NCBI GenBank assembly: GCA_015067175.1
Contig: SVMX01000002.1
Location: 1-64,000, forward strand
DNA: 64,000 nt
Direction of reading: 5' to 3'
Source of the DNA: Oscillospiraceae bacterium
Lineage (GTDB): Bacteria; Bacillota; Clostridia; Oscillospirales; Ruminococcaceae
Shown: positions 26,072 through 35,719 of the stretch, one piece after another
Layout: the number at the start of each line of letters is the position of its first letter
Numbering within the stretch: position 1 is the first letter of the stretch
Translations under genes and position numbers: made by a program
Notes under the pieces: generated by a model
Seen by the model: only the letters and a program-made list of their open reading frames with translations
Database searches by the model: none
Told to the model about the DNA's origin: nothing

Positions 26072-26100
26072 AAAGCGTACCCGAAAAACAGGTACGCTTT
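26072..26100. terminator. Terminator after mgsA
   Basis: AAAGCGTACC and GGTACGCTTT form a 10-bp stem with a 9-nt loop, 19 nt past the mgsA stop, with A and T runs on both flanks. Confidence 0.85.
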
Positions 26101-26119
26101 GTTTCTTAAAATCCGCAGC

Positions 26120-26515
26120 TTAACGCATATATTCGCGCCAATCAAGGTCGCCGCGCTCGAGAGCGTGGATAAGTGCCTCCGCAGTAGCGATATTTGTCGC
26201 CACAGGAATATTATGTACATCGCACAGACGCAGGATATTTATATCGTTAGGCTCATGAGATTTTGCGTGCATAGGGTCGCGGAAGAATATCAGCAGGTCG
26301 ATCTCGTTGCAGGAGATACTGGACGCAAGCTGCTGGTCGCCGCCCTGAGAGCCGCTCAAAAATCTCTGGATATGCAGACCTGTGGCCTCGGAAACAAGCT
26401 TGCCTGTTGTTCCTGTAGCACAGATATTATGTCGGCTCAGAACGCCGCAGTACGCGATACAAAACTGAACCATAAGCTCCTTTTTTGAGTCGTGTGCAAT
26501 AAGTGCAATATTCAT
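26120..26515 (-). CDS. mgsA: Methylglyoxal synthase
   Basis: A 131-residue enzyme converting dihydroxyacetone phosphate to methylglyoxal and phosphate, a bypass of lower glycolysis. Family marks are the start MNIALIAHDSKKE, the phosphate loop ATGTTGKL (about residue 33-40), SGSQGGDQQLAS and the catalytic region DLLIFFRDPM. It is the last gene of the cell-shape cluster, 18 nt after minD; this neighbourhood is common in Clostridia. Confidence 0.95.
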   Translation of the reverse strand: MNIALIAHDSKKELMVQFCIAYCGVLSRHNICATGTTGKLVSEATGLHIQRFLSGSQGGDQQLASSISCNEIDLLIFFRDPMHAKSHEPNDINILRLCDVHNIPVATNIATAEALIHALERGDLDWREYMR

Positions 26516-26533
26516 ACGGAGAAACCTCCCAAA

Positions 26534-27271
26534 TCAGTTGATATTGATAGTCAGCGGGACATCATCGCCTACGATTCTTCTTGCAATAGCCGCATAAGCC
26601 TTAGCGCCGCCGCAGTTCGGAGGCAGAGGCTCGCCCTTGGCACCGCAGATCTTGATGTTCATATCCTCGGGAACAACGCCGATAAGCGGGATACCAACGC
26701 TGTCCATAACCTCGTCAAGGTCATACAGGATATCCTCGTCCTTGAAGTTGGGGCTTACCTTGTTGATAATAAGACGCTGATTTGTACAGTTCTTTACATA
26801 CAGGAAGTCGGACAGGATAGCACCGTCACGTACGCACACGGTATCGGGCGTAGTAACCATCAGAATAAGCTCAGCAGCCTTGATAACGCTGAACACAGAG
26901 CTTCCGATACCTGCGGTATCCATGATGATATAGTCAAAGTGCTTGCGCATCTCCTCGCACACTTCCATGATCTTTTCAGGATTGATCTCAATAAACGGGT
27001 TGCGGGTTGCGCAGACAAGATACAGATTGTCCACACGGTCAACCTTAGTTGTAGCAGTAAGTATATCGATCTTGCCTTCGAGATATTCACCGATATCGTG
27101 CTTTACTTTATCCTTGATACCAAGCATGATATCCTGACATCTAAGGCCAAAGTCAAGCTCAACTACCAGAGTTTTTTTGCCAAGCGAAGCAAGAGCTGTT
27201 GCAACGTTTGCGGAGGTAGTGGATTTACCTGTACCGCCCTTTCCGGCAGTTACTGCAATAATCTGTGACAT
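26534..27271 (-). CDS. minD: MinD-like ATPase lacking the membrane-targeting tail
   Basis: A 245-residue ParA/MinD ATPase that in rods helps place the division site. The deviant Walker A GKGGTGKSTTSANVA has both signature lysines (Lys11, Lys16). The switch region is YIIMDTAGIGSS, and ADDIL-type elements follow. The protein ends IARRIVGDDVPLTININ. The amphipathic helix that normally follows (KKGFLKRLF-like) and anchors MinD to membrane is absent; typical MinD is about 265-270 residues. No minC or minE is adjacent. It could be a MinD with altered membrane binding or a related polar-positioning ATPase. Confidence 0.88.
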   Translation of the reverse strand: MSQIIAVTAGKGGTGKSTTSANVATALASLGKKTLVVELDFGLRCQDIMLGIKDKVKHDIGEYLEGKIDILTATTKVDRVDNLYLVCATRNPFIEINPEKIMEVCEEMRKHFDYIIMDTAGIGSSVFSVIKAAELILMVTTPDTVCVRDGAILSDFLYVKNCTNQRLIINKVSPNFKDEDILYDLDEVMDSVGIPLIGVVPEDMNIKICGAKGEPLPPNCGGAKAYAAIARRIVGDDVPLTININ

Positions 27272-27489
27272 ATTATTCCCCTCTCTACATCAGCAATTTC
27301 ATGAACCGCCAAAATATGACAAGTCATGAATATAGATTATATTATAAACACCTTATCATTATTCTATCACAAAAGAACAATAATGAAAAGGTCTTTTTGC
27401 AAAGATTGCAAAATTTTGTGAAATCTCAGTAATTATGCAAACAGCATTTTGTGCAGTTTGCACATCAAAACAGCGAAAAATCACAACGA
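27272..27489. other. Intergenic gap between mrdA and minD
   Basis: 218 bp of AT-rich sequence with TATAAT-like runs around 27338-27352 on the minus strand. No convincing -35 element, terminator or ORF is visible, so whether minD-mgsA has its own promoter is open. Confidence 0.5.
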
Positions 27490-29547
27490 TCACAGCGGAA
27501 GCACTGCATTTCCTTCCTCATCATATTCGGGATTGAACTCACCTGTGATATAGGTCGATATGATATTTGCGGCAATATGACGGCTGAACTCGCCATTTTC
27601 AAGGTAAACACTGAACGCTATCTCAGGGTCATCGGCAGGATAAAAGCCGACTATCGCGGAATTATATTTTGTCAGCGCTACAACCTCGGGCGTACCTGTC
27701 TTTGTTGCAACCCTGCCTGGGATCTCCTTATATTCGTAGATGTTTACCCATCTTTTTCCTACAAGGAAATTTGCATTATCGGAAACCTTTGTCATACCCT
27801 CGGTCACTGTGTTGAATACATCTGCATATTCCGACATATCATCGACCACGACAGGCTTGGTTTCACTAATAAGCTCTGTAAAATCATAGTTATACACAGC
27901 CTTTACGATATGTGGCTGATAACGCACGCCATCGTTTGCTATAGTCATAGCCTGCACCGCCAAGTGCAAAGGCGTCAGAAGTGTTTCGCTCTGTCCGATT
28001 CCCGCCTGGATAACGTCGCCCGGATTCCATTCAAGACCCAGCTTTTCATAGGTAGCAAGCGAAGTCATTCTGCCGTTTTCTCCGCCTATCTCAAGACCAA
28101 GATCGGTTCCAACGCCAAATCTTGACGCCCAGCCCGAAAGCTTATCTATACCAAGGCGCCGCGCAGTTTCATAGAAAAATACGTTGCAGGAATGTTTCAG
28201 TCCATATTCAACGGTTATTGCGCCGTGATGACCCGTACAAGTAGGTCTGTACGGTGCAAAGTAATGATATACACCGCCGCATCTGATGGTTTCAACGGGA
28301 GTAATTACGTTTTCTATAAGTCCCGCAGTAGCTGTGATCGTCTTAAAGGTAGAACCGGGGCGATACGCACCATCAAGCGCACGATTGAACACGGGTGAAT
28401 ATTCCGCGTTCAGCACTGACGCATAATCATTGATAAGGTCGTTCAGGTCATACCCCGGAATACTTGCCACCGCAAGCACTCCGCCCGTTTTTACATCAAG
28501 CACCACAGCAGCGCCCGCATAGCACTCGCTTCCTCTTCTTCTTGCATCATGAGAGGTAGTATAGTAAGGCGAATGCATAAAATCCAGATGATACTGTACT
28601 ATATCCTGCACCTGCTGCTGAAATTTGCTGTCTATCGTCAGCATAACGCTGTTTCCTGCGATAGGATCGGAAATGACCTCGTCGGAAAGCTCGGTTCCGT
28701 CAGAGCTTCTAGTGATAACTCTCACGCCGCGTGTGCCGCGAAGCTCGTCTTCAAGCGCCTTTTCAACGCCTGAAATTCCAAGCACGTCATTCAGTGTATA
28801 ACCCGCACTCTTTAACTGAGAATACTGCTCGGCTGAGATCGCGCCGACAGTGCCTCTCACATGAGGCGCGACCGCACCATCAAGATAAACTCTGCTCCAG
28901 CCCTCGGTGATATCCACACCGCCAAGCAGAGAGCTAAGCTCTTTCAGCTCAACGACCGTTTCTTCCGATATTCCCGAAGCAAGCACGAACTGATTTTTAT
29001 ACGAAAAATCCTTAAGCTGCATCTCATAACGAACACCTGCAATATATCTGCGCATCTGCTCGTCATATTTGTCGGATATTTCAAAATTCTTGTACAGCGC
29101 ATTCATGCAGTTATCCACAGTCGCGTATACGCCAAGCTTCAGCTTGGATTTCATGAGGTCGATCTCATCTTCCTTGCCGCTCAAAAACTCATACGGCGCA
29201 GTTTTGCTTATCGGCAGCGACTCATTCCATTTCTCCCCGTTCTTTAAAAGCACAGTAAGAACGCGATAAATGACCTCGTTTTCTGTGCCCACTTTAAGTG
29301 AGGAGCGCTGGAAATTTATGCTGTAGCTCAGCTCGTTTGTATTGAGCAGAACTCCGTTACAGTCGGAAATGCTGCCGCGCGCAGCCTCAACGGACTGCGT
29401 TGCCGTGTATGTGCTCTTTGTCATAGCAAGGTACTTTTCACCGTCGGCTATCTGTATCTCCAGCAGACGAAGCCCGCACATGAACGAAGCAACTATTACT
29501 ATAGCCGCCAGCACCGCTGAGCGAATAAAAACGGAAATCTTCGACAT
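27490..29547 (-). CDS. mrdA: Penicillin-binding protein 2 (elongation transpeptidase)
   Basis: A 685-residue class B PBP that crosslinks peptidoglycan during side-wall growth. One N-terminal membrane anchor (about 8-28) is followed by the dimerisation domain and a transpeptidase domain. The domain has the SxxK motif in YRPGSTFKT (about residue 395), SxN as SCN (about 450) and KTG in VATKTGTPE (about 630). The ATG at 29547 is preceded by GGAGG. It lies in the mreBCD-mrdA order typical of the rod complex. Confidence 0.95.
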   Translation of the reverse strand: MSKISVFIRSAVLAAIVIVASFMCGLRLLEIQIADGEKYLAMTKSTYTATQSVEAARGSISDCNGVLLNTNELSYSINFQRSSLKVGTENEVIYRVLTVLLKNGEKWNESLPISKTAPYEFLSGKEDEIDLMKSKLKLGVYATVDNCMNALYKNFEISDKYDEQMRRYIAGVRYEMQLKDFSYKNQFVLASGISEETVVELKELSSLLGGVDITEGWSRVYLDGAVAPHVRGTVGAISAEQYSQLKSAGYTLNDVLGISGVEKALEDELRGTRGVRVITRSSDGTELSDEVISDPIAGNSVMLTIDSKFQQQVQDIVQYHLDFMHSPYYTTSHDARRRGSECYAGAAVVLDVKTGGVLAVASIPGYDLNDLINDYASVLNAEYSPVFNRALDGAYRPGSTFKTITATAGLIENVITPVETIRCGGVYHYFAPYRPTCTGHHGAITVEYGLKHSCNVFFYETARRLGIDKLSGWASRFGVGTDLGLEIGGENGRMTSLATYEKLGLEWNPGDVIQAGIGQSETLLTPLHLAVQAMTIANDGVRYQPHIVKAVYNYDFTELISETKPVVVDDMSEYADVFNTVTEGMTKVSDNANFLVGKRWVNIYEYKEIPGRVATKTGTPEVVALTKYNSAIVGFYPADDPEIAFSVYLENGEFSRHIAANIISTYITGEFNPEYDEEGNAVLPL

Positions 29548-29630
29548 TTTTCCTCCGAATATCAAACTCTGTAAAAGCTTTTTCTTGTTGTTAGCATCTG
29601 CTTTATCTTTCCGCAGGAATTAAATAATTG

Positions 29631-30230
29631 TCATTCCCTAACCTTATCCGCGGCGTCCTCAGCAGTAAGAGAGGACTCTTCGGGACGGCGAGTTTCAGCG
29701 GGGCGCAGCTTCATCGAAATAAGCCTTACAAGGAAATAAACAGGCACAGCGCCTATCACAGCGCCAAGATACGCAGGCAGCACCGTGTTCACAAAGGTTA
29801 TAGAAGTACCGCTCTCCTCCCAGACCCAGTGCTTGAACAGCACATCAAGGCACGCCATTATAAAGCTAGCCGCAAAATTCAACGCCAAGTGACTTACAAA
29901 GCTTATCCTTATATAAAACCTCGCAAGGAGCGATATAAGCGGACACAGCACCAGCAGCCACAGCGATGAAAATCCCAGTATCGTTCCGCTCGCCATATCT
30001 ATCATAAGTCCGCAGACCACACCGAAAACTCCTGCCGCAAGCTCTCCCTCATACATAGCAACAGCCGTTGCAAGAGGAATTATCAGCAGCGGAGAAAATC
30101 TCACGAAAAGCGGGTTTGTTTCCCACAAATAAAACAAAAGCAAGAGCACCGAGTAGAAAGTCCACCGCAGAAAAACGCGCAGCTTCATCTTGCGCGAGCG
30201 CGCCTTGCTTTTTGAAATAGTCTTTATCAT
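29631..30230 (-). CDS. mreD: Rod shape-determining membrane protein MreD
   Basis: A 199-residue polytopic protein with five or six hydrophobic segments (FLRWTFYSVLLLLFYLWET, PLLIIPLATAVAMYEGELAA, FGVVCGLMIDM and so on), fitting MreD in size and position after mreC. The N-terminus is strongly basic (SKSKARSRKMKLR) and the C-terminal tail is polar. The ribosome-binding site is far from the ATG, so the start is less certain than the identity. Confidence 0.88.
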   Translation of the reverse strand: MIKTISKSKARSRKMKLRVFLRWTFYSVLLLLFYLWETNPLFVRFSPLLIIPLATAVAMYEGELAAGVFGVVCGLMIDMASGTILGFSSLWLLVLCPLISLLARFYIRISFVSHLALNFAASFIMACLDVLFKHWVWEESGTSITFVNTVLPAYLGAVIGAVPVYFLVRLISMKLRPAETRRPEESSLTAEDAADKVRE

Positions 30231-30244
30231 ATATCTGTAATCTG

Positions 30245-31108
30245 TTATTCCTCCACATCAAAGGAAAGGCCCTTGCCGTCAAAGTCAACCACCGCAAACA
30301 CCGATGTAACATCGAAGCAGTCAACCATAGGCTTCACCAGCGCGTGCTTTGACAGTCCGTTAGAATCATCGTACACCTCAACGACGGTGCCTACGGCAAC
30401 ACCCTCGGGGAAAAGACCGCTGTGGCCTGCCGTAACAACGATATCGCCCGCTTTGATATCCGCGTCTTTAAGTATATTGCTCATGAGGCAAAGCCCCTTT
30501 TCAGCGCTCTCGATATTATTTTCAAGCACGCCTGTTGCCTTGCTTCTCATTGTAAGCACACCGACATTCACCTGCGGAGCAAGCAGAGTAGACACCTTTG
30601 AGTAACTCGGCGCTATCTCGGTCACTCGTCCGATAAGTCCCACAGCAGTGATTATAGGGTCGTTCAGAGATATTCCGTCATTACTGCCGCGGTTTATCGT
30701 AAATCCGCCGTACATATCGTTTGCGTTTCTCGCCACAACATCGCACAGATCAGAGAAAACAAAGCTTTCGTGGTCTTCTTTCAGTCCCAGCATTTCCCGA
30801 AGCTGAGCGTTCTCCTCTTTCAGCGATTCGTAATCCATGATGTCTTTATACATTTCGCTGAGCTGCGCTTTCAGCTTCTCGTTCTCCGCCTTGTAGGAGT
30901 CAGCATTTACAAGCTTGTCAATAAACCCTCCTACGCCGTCGGAAATAGCATCAGCCGCAGTTACGAACGGAGAAGTTATGGTATTTATTATCTGCTCGGG
31001 CACAGTCTGAAAGCCGCCCGAAACCGCGATGTAGGTCATAAGTCCCAACAGCAGTGCGGCTATACATATCAGTATCTTAAATCTGATGCTGTGGAAAAAA
31101 TCCTTCAT
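30245..31108 (-). CDS. mreC: Rod shape-determining protein MreC
   Basis: A 287-residue protein with a short cytoplasmic N-terminus, one membrane anchor (about 10-29), a coiled coil (about 65-105) and the extracytoplasmic double beta-barrel (FVFSDLCDVVARNANDMYGG, LIGRVTEIAPSYSKVSTL, GHSGLFPEGVAVGTV). It links MreB filaments to PBP2 outside. GGGGGA precedes the ATG. Confidence 0.95.
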   Translation of the reverse strand: MKDFFHSIRFKILICIAALLLGLMTYIAVSGGFQTVPEQIINTITSPFVTAADAISDGVGGFIDKLVNADSYKAENEKLKAQLSEMYKDIMDYESLKEENAQLREMLGLKEDHESFVFSDLCDVVARNANDMYGGFTINRGSNDGISLNDPIITAVGLIGRVTEIAPSYSKVSTLLAPQVNVGVLTMRSKATGVLENNIESAEKGLCLMSNILKDADIKAGDIVVTAGHSGLFPEGVAVGTVVEVYDDSNGLSKHALVKPMVDCFDVTSVFAVVDFDGKGLSFDVEE

Positions 31109-31140
31109 CTTGCTCCCCCAATATCATACGGTAATAAAAA

Positions 31141-31380
31141 TTAAGGCGCAGCGGTCTCCCGCCGCGCTTCGTCTGTAGAAATGCATTGCTTTGCCTAAAA
31201 CGAGTTTGTAAATAATTTTTTGGTGCGGCTCTGCCACACCAAAAAACACTTCTATCCGCACCAGTGTGCGAGTTGTCGGCATGCCGACAACGAGTGCGCG
31301 CAGGGCGGATGTTTCGACGAAAAAGACCTACGGTCTTTTTTGTCGATTTGAGGACAGCGGTCTCCCGCCGCGCTTTAAGC
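31141..31380. repeat. Hairpin-rich repeat block between mreB and mreC
   Basis: A 240-bp non-coding block bounded by two identical 21-bp direct repeats (31149-31169 and 31355-31375), each with an internal GCGG/CCGC hairpin. Between them are three strong inverted repeats: 31216-31246 (TTTTTTGGTG/CACCAAAAAA), the perfect palindrome GTTGTCGGCATGCCGACAAC (31272-31291), and a 15-bp stem at 31314-31346 (TCGACGAAAAAGACC). The block separates two genes that are normally close together in an operon. Confidence 0.8.
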
Positions 31381-31389
31381 TGTAGTTTA

Positions 31390-32409
31390 TCAATACATTG
31401 ACTCGTCTTCGCTGAGAACGTCTTCAAGCTTGTCTATATTCTCAAGAACCTTGCCCGTGCCGTCCGCAACGCAGTCAAGAGGACGCTCTGCGATCTTTAC
31501 AGGCATACCTGTTTCGGCATGGATAAGCATATCCAGACCTCTCAGCAGCGCACCGCCGCCTGCAAGCATGATACCCGATTCAATGATATCCGCAGCAAGT
31601 TCGGGAGGAGTCTTTTCGAGAGTGGTCTTGATAGCCTCGATAACATGGGAGAGCGGCTCAGCTATAGCCTCGCGTATCTCCTCACTGGTAACAGTGATGT
31701 TCTCGGGCAGACCGTTGAGCAGATTTCTGCCCTTGATGTCCATTACAGGCTCGTTCTCATCGGTCTTGTATGCAGAGCCGATGCCTGTCTTGATATTTTC
31801 CGCCGTTCTTTCACCGATAAGCAGATTGTATTTTTTCTTGATATAGTTTATGATAGCAGCGTCGAAATCATCGCCTGCAACTCTCTCAGAACGTGCTGTA
31901 ACGATACCGCCGAGCGAGATGATTGCAACCTCGCTGGTACCACCGCCGATGTCAACGATCATGCTTCCTACAGGCTCTGCAACAGGAAGACCTGCGCCGA
32001 TAGCGGCAGCCATAGGCTCCTCAATGATGGAAACACGCTTTGCGCCTGCGTTCTGTGCTGCTTCCTTAACTGCGCGGCGCTCTACCTCTGTTACGCCCGA
32101 GGGAATGCAGATGATAACTCTTGCCTTGCCTCTGCCCTTGAGCGCCTTTTTGATAAACTGCTCAAGCATGCTGGAGGTCATGTCAAAGTCAGCGATAACG
32201 CCGTCCTTGAGCGGTCTTACAGCCACGATAGAGCCGGGAGTACGTCCGATAACGTCCTTAGCCTCCTGACCTACATAGCGCACGCACTGAAGCTTCTTAT
32301 CAACAGCAACAACAGACGGCTCGCGTATGATTATGCCCTTTCCTCTCATATATACCAGCGTATTCGCTGTGCCAAGATCGATTCCGATATCCTTGCTGAT
32401 TCCGAACAT
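31390..32409 (-). CDS. mreB: Rod shape-determining protein MreB
   Basis: A 339-residue actin-like ATPase that organises side-wall synthesis. It starts [20 protein letters not shown] (phosphate-1 motif), with [12 protein letters not shown] as [18 protein letters not shown], the phosphate-2 motif [17 protein letters not shown] and the adenosine motif [13 protein letters not shown]. The C-terminal tail is acidic. It is the first gene of the shape cluster, with its own promoter. Confidence 0.97.
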   Translation of the reverse strand: MFGISKDIGIDLGTANTLVYMRGKGIIIREPSVVAVDKKLQCVRYVGQEAKDVIGRTPGSIVAVRPLKDGVIADFDMTSSMLEQFIKKALKGRGKARVIICIPSGVTEVERRAVKEAAQNAGAKRVSIIEEPMAAAIGAGLPVAEPVGSMIVDIGGGTSEVAIISLGGIVTARSERVAGDDFDAAIINYIKKKYNLLIGERTAENIKTGIGSAYKTDENEPVMDIKGRNLLNGLPENITVTSEEIREAIAEPLSHVIEAIKTTLEKTPPELAADIIESGIMLAGGGALLRGLDMLIHAETGMPVKIAERPLDCVADGTGKVLENIDKLEDVLSEDESMY

Positions 32410-32477
32410 AGTGTTTTTCTCCTTTTATATATAAATTGACATAATTACCGACAATAATGGCATATTACACATTATCA

Positions 32478-32506
32478 ATTATACCACTATTTTGCACCGA
32501 GGGCAA
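32478..32506 (-). promoter_or_regulatory. Promoter of the mreB cluster
   Basis: Minus strand TTGCCC (32501-32506), 17-nt spacer, TATAAT (32478-32483), about 70 nt before the mreB ATG. The rest of the 180-bp gap (32410-32588) shows nothing else. Confidence 0.7.
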
Positions 32507-32588
32507 TATAATATTTACATCAATTTTTCCGACATTATAAGATTTTTTTGGTGTTTTAGCATAATAAAGCATCAAAACAAAGGAAATA

Positions 32589-34616
32589 TTACTCTGCACC
32601 CCTGAAATAAAGCCCCCTTGTAAGGCTTCCCGACGGCTTTTTGTCACTGAGATACATATTCAGCACAGGCTTTAGCTGTGTTTCGGTCGTGAACTTAAGC
32701 AGTGCGAAATCAAACTGCGCCATCGCACGCTGTCTGTCGCTCATGATAAGCAGGTCAGGATTGAGCAGTTCAACATAATTGCCGCCGCAAAGCACGGGCA
32801 TTTCGTTGCCGCGTCTGTCCCTTATGCTTTTTCCGCAGGGTTCTTTTGCGCCGCACGGTTTGCCTTCAGCTATTGGACATCTCCTCATTGCCATGAGCGG
32901 AAGTCTGCCATATGCGAGTATTCCGCGCGGAATACCGCAGCTTATCTCAGAAAGCTGCTGTGCAGTTCCCTCGAATGAAAGAGTAATATCAGACAGCCCG
33001 AAGCGCTCATAAAATCTCGCCGCACGGCTGTTTATAACATTCAGACGGTATCCGCCCAGCGCCTCAAAGCCAACTTCTTTCAAAAGCTCTGCGTGACCGA
33101 GAGTATGCGCCACGCCTTTTGAAAATCCCGCTTTTTTAAGTCTTATTAAACTCTCGCGCACCTCTTCCTCGCAATCTGCAAGAAACAGCGGTGCCATAAC
33201 AGCTATCCGCTCCTTATTCGGAGTGCTGTCAGACAGCAGCTTCATCGGCGCATATATGAGCTCAAACGGCAGAGAAAGCGCCTCAGAAAGCTGCTGCGCT
33301 GTTGCAACCTCCGCACGGAATTTAAGCGCCGCCGCACGTTTGGACTGTGCCTTTAGCGGCTGCAATTCCGAAATATTATACCTCGGTGTGTTCCTATCCA
33401 GTATAGCCTTATCGAGCTGCTCGCACACGCTTCTGCGCAGCGCATTAAGCTCTGCCGCAGGAATATATAATCCCTCGTCAACGTCGGCTGTTATCTCACC
33501 CGCAAAAAACTGCGTACCGCCAAGCTTCGCCATTCGCTCGCAAACGCTCTCCTCTGTGGCAGAAGCATTTTTCGCAGCCTGCGGCACTGCGCCCTCAGCG
33601 TTAGCGTAGACATTGCCGCACCGCGCGCTTGCAGAGATAGGCTCGCCTGCCGCAGCCGTAACATGGATATCCGCTTTAAGACGCGGAAGCTCGTCTTTAT
33701 ACAGCGCCTTTATGCCATTCAAAGCCTTTGCGGAGTTTTCAACGTCCTCCTTGCCGCGTATGCCCTGCATATCGCGCAGACTTCCGCTGAAATAGCCGTC
33801 GGTAAGTCCGCCGCGCGAAAATATACCGCCCAGTCTTTCAACATCGTATTCCTCGCCTTTAAGCGACTTATAGCAAGCGTCTGCCGCGCACGCCACATAC
33901 TCGGGGCGCTTCATTCTGCCCTCTATCTTATACGAGGCTATTCCCATCTCTTGCAGCTTCGGCAAATGCGCTATCAGCGAGCTGTCTTTCAGCGAAATAA
34001 CATTATGTCTGTCGCCGCAGGTGAAATCCAGTCTGCACGGCTGTGCACAAAGTCCGCGGTTGCCGCTTCTGCCGCCGAAAACACTGCTCATATAACACTG
34101 ACCGCTTATAGAAACGCAAAGAGCGCCATGCACGAACACCTCTAATTCCGCCGAAGTGTTTTCCGCGATATGCTTTATCTCGCTTTCCGAAAGCTCTCTT
34201 CCAATTACGACACGCGAAAATCCGCAGCGTTCCACCGCTTTAACACCGCAAACACTGTTGAGCGTCATCTGTGTGGAAGCGTGGAGCGGCATTTCAGGAC
34301 ACACCTCGCGTATTATCTCAGCGGCACCGAGGTCCTGCACTATAATGCCGTCAACGCCGTATTTTGCCGCCGTTTCAACGCATTTTGCAAACTGCTCGAT
34401 CTCGCTGTCATACACCAGCGTATTCAGCGCCGCATACAGCTTTACGCCGCGTCTGTGGCACTCCTGGCAAGCCTGCTTCAATTCTTCAACAGAAAAATTT
34501 TCGGCGTTTTTACGCGCCGAAAACTCTTTCATTCCGATATAGACCGCGTCAGCGCCAGTATTGAGCGCCGCCGCAAGACTTTCTATGCTCCCGCAGGGAG
34601 CCAATATCTCACTCAT
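32589..34616 (-). CDS. U32-family peptidase/hydroxylase-like protein
   Basis: A 675-residue member of peptidase family U32. The TIM-barrel start ILAPCGSIESLAAALNTGADAVYIG is followed by the U32 signature region EVFVHGALCVSISGQCYMSS and the cysteine pairs GNRGLCAQPCR (about residues 160-195). The C-terminal third repeats barrel-like elements and carries more cysteines (RRCPIAEGKPCGAKEPCG). Relatives are annotated as collagenase-like proteases, but several U32 proteins act in tRNA or rRNA hydroxylation with an Fe-S cluster, so RNA modification is at least as likely. It overlaps the ZapA-like gene by 4 nt. Confidence 0.88.
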   Translation of the reverse strand: MSEILAPCGSIESLAAALNTGADAVYIGMKEFSARKNAENFSVEELKQACQECHRRGVKLYAALNTLVYDSEIEQFAKCVETAAKYGVDGIIVQDLGAAEIIREVCPEMPLHASTQMTLNSVCGVKAVERCGFSRVVIGRELSESEIKHIAENTSAELEVFVHGALCVSISGQCYMSSVFGGRSGNRGLCAQPCRLDFTCGDRHNVISLKDSSLIAHLPKLQEMGIASYKIEGRMKRPEYVACAADACYKSLKGEEYDVERLGGIFSRGGLTDGYFSGSLRDMQGIRGKEDVENSAKALNGIKALYKDELPRLKADIHVTAAAGEPISASARCGNVYANAEGAVPQAAKNASATEESVCERMAKLGGTQFFAGEITADVDEGLYIPAAELNALRRSVCEQLDKAILDRNTPRYNISELQPLKAQSKRAAALKFRAEVATAQQLSEALSLPFELIYAPMKLLSDSTPNKERIAVMAPLFLADCEEEVRESLIRLKKAGFSKGVAHTLGHAELLKEVGFEALGGYRLNVINSRAARFYERFGLSDITLSFEGTAQQLSEISCGIPRGILAYGRLPLMAMRRCPIAEGKPCGAKEPCGKSIRDRRGNEMPVLCGGNYVELLNPDLLIMSDRQRAMAQFDFALLKFTTETQLKPVLNMYLSDKKPSGSLTRGLYFRGAE

Positions 34617-35719
34617 AATGTAAGCTGACCGTCCTCCAGCATTTCGTTGAGCTGCTTGTTGAGCGAAGCATTAGTGCGCTTCAGCTCCTTGCTCTCCTTT
34701 TCAGCTGCTTCAGCCTTTTGGCGAAGCTCCTCGCACTCCTTTTGGAGTGCCGCAAGCTTTTCAGCATTTCCCTCTGCGCTCTCGCTACAAGCCTTTAAGG
34801 CTGCGTTCTCGCTCTCTGTCTGAGAGAATTTGACCATAAGCTCCTCATACTTTTCAGCCTTTTCGCTAAGCTCCTTTACCTTGTCGGCACTGCTGCGAAG
34901 CTGCTGCTTCAGGCTCTCCTCAGAGCCCTCAAGCTCCTCTGTGCGTGCTTTAAGCTCTTTGTTCTCCTTTTCAAGCGAAGCGGAGCGTCCCGCCGCGTCA
35001 CCGCAGGCTTCCTCATACTGCTTGAGCTTCTTGTTAAGCTCAGCGACCTGCTCGTTTACAGCCTTGCTGCCTGCAGCATTCTTTTCCGCCTCGGCTTTAA
35101 GCTTATCATTAGCCTTTTCAAGCTCGCTGATACGCTTTTCCGCTGCCTTGAACTCCTCAGAGTTCTTGCCCGACTTCTTAAGCTGCTCAGAAAGCTTTAT
35201 ATTCTCTTCGAGGTACTTTTCAGCCTCGTCAGCGTCCTTTTTAAGTGCCTCGTTTTCCTTTTTGAGCTTTTCTATCTCCTTGTCCTTTTCGCCCGACTTA
35301 TCCGCGCCCTCGTTCGCAGTCTTAAGCTCCTCTGTGAGCTGTGCGTTCTTCTTTTCAAGCTCCTCAAAGCTCTTTTTCAGCTTGGAAAGCTCGCTGCTCT
35401 CGCGTTTAAGCTCCTCGCTTGCGGCTTTAAGTGCCTTATTCTCCTCGATAGCCGCAGCGGCAGCCTCAAGCTGCTTTTTGAGCGCGGCGTTCTCCTGCTG
35501 GAGAGTGCTGCTCTCTGTGTGAAGCGTATGTATATCAGACATAAGGTCAAGCGCAGTAAACACTGCCGCGTCAGCCTTTTCCATGGTATCGTTTGAAGCA
35601 CAATAATCGGTAATGCGTTTTTCAACCTCCGCGCTCATGCCGATAAGCTGATTTGCGTTATCGGTCCTCAGTCTGTAGCTTGAGCCGCAGATGGTAATGG
35701 TAACTTTTTCGTTAAGCAT
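34613..35719 (-). CDS. ZapA domain fused to a very long coiled coil
   Basis: A 368-residue protein. The first ~85 residues match ZapA, which binds FtsZ and bundles its filaments (MLNEKVTITICGSSYRLR, then EKRITDYCAS and DAAVFTALDLMSD). ZapA is normally 80-130 residues. Here about 280 residues of Lys/Glu/Leu/Ala heptads follow, almost uninterrupted. The ATG at 35719 is chosen because AAAGGA lies 9 nt upstream. The 4-nt overlap with the U32 gene means coupled translation. I infer a long FtsZ crosslinker or scaffold. Confidence 0.85.
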   Translation of the reverse strand: MLNEKVTITICGSSYRLRTDNANQLIGMSAEVEKRITDYCASNDTMEKADAAVFTALDLMSDIHTLHTESSTLQQENAALKKQLEAAAAAIEENKALKAASEELKRESSELSKLKKSFEELEKKNAQLTEELKTANEGADKSGEKDKEIEKLKKENEALKKDADEAEKYLEENIKLSEQLKKSGKNSEEFKAAEKRISELEKANDKLKAEAEKNAAGSKAVNEQVAELNKKLKQYEEACGDAAGRSASLEKENKELKARTEELEGSEESLKQQLRSSADKVKELSEKAEKYEELMVKFSQTESENAALKACSESAEGNAEKLAALQKECEELRQKAEAAEKESKELKRTNASLNKQLNEMLEDGQLTL

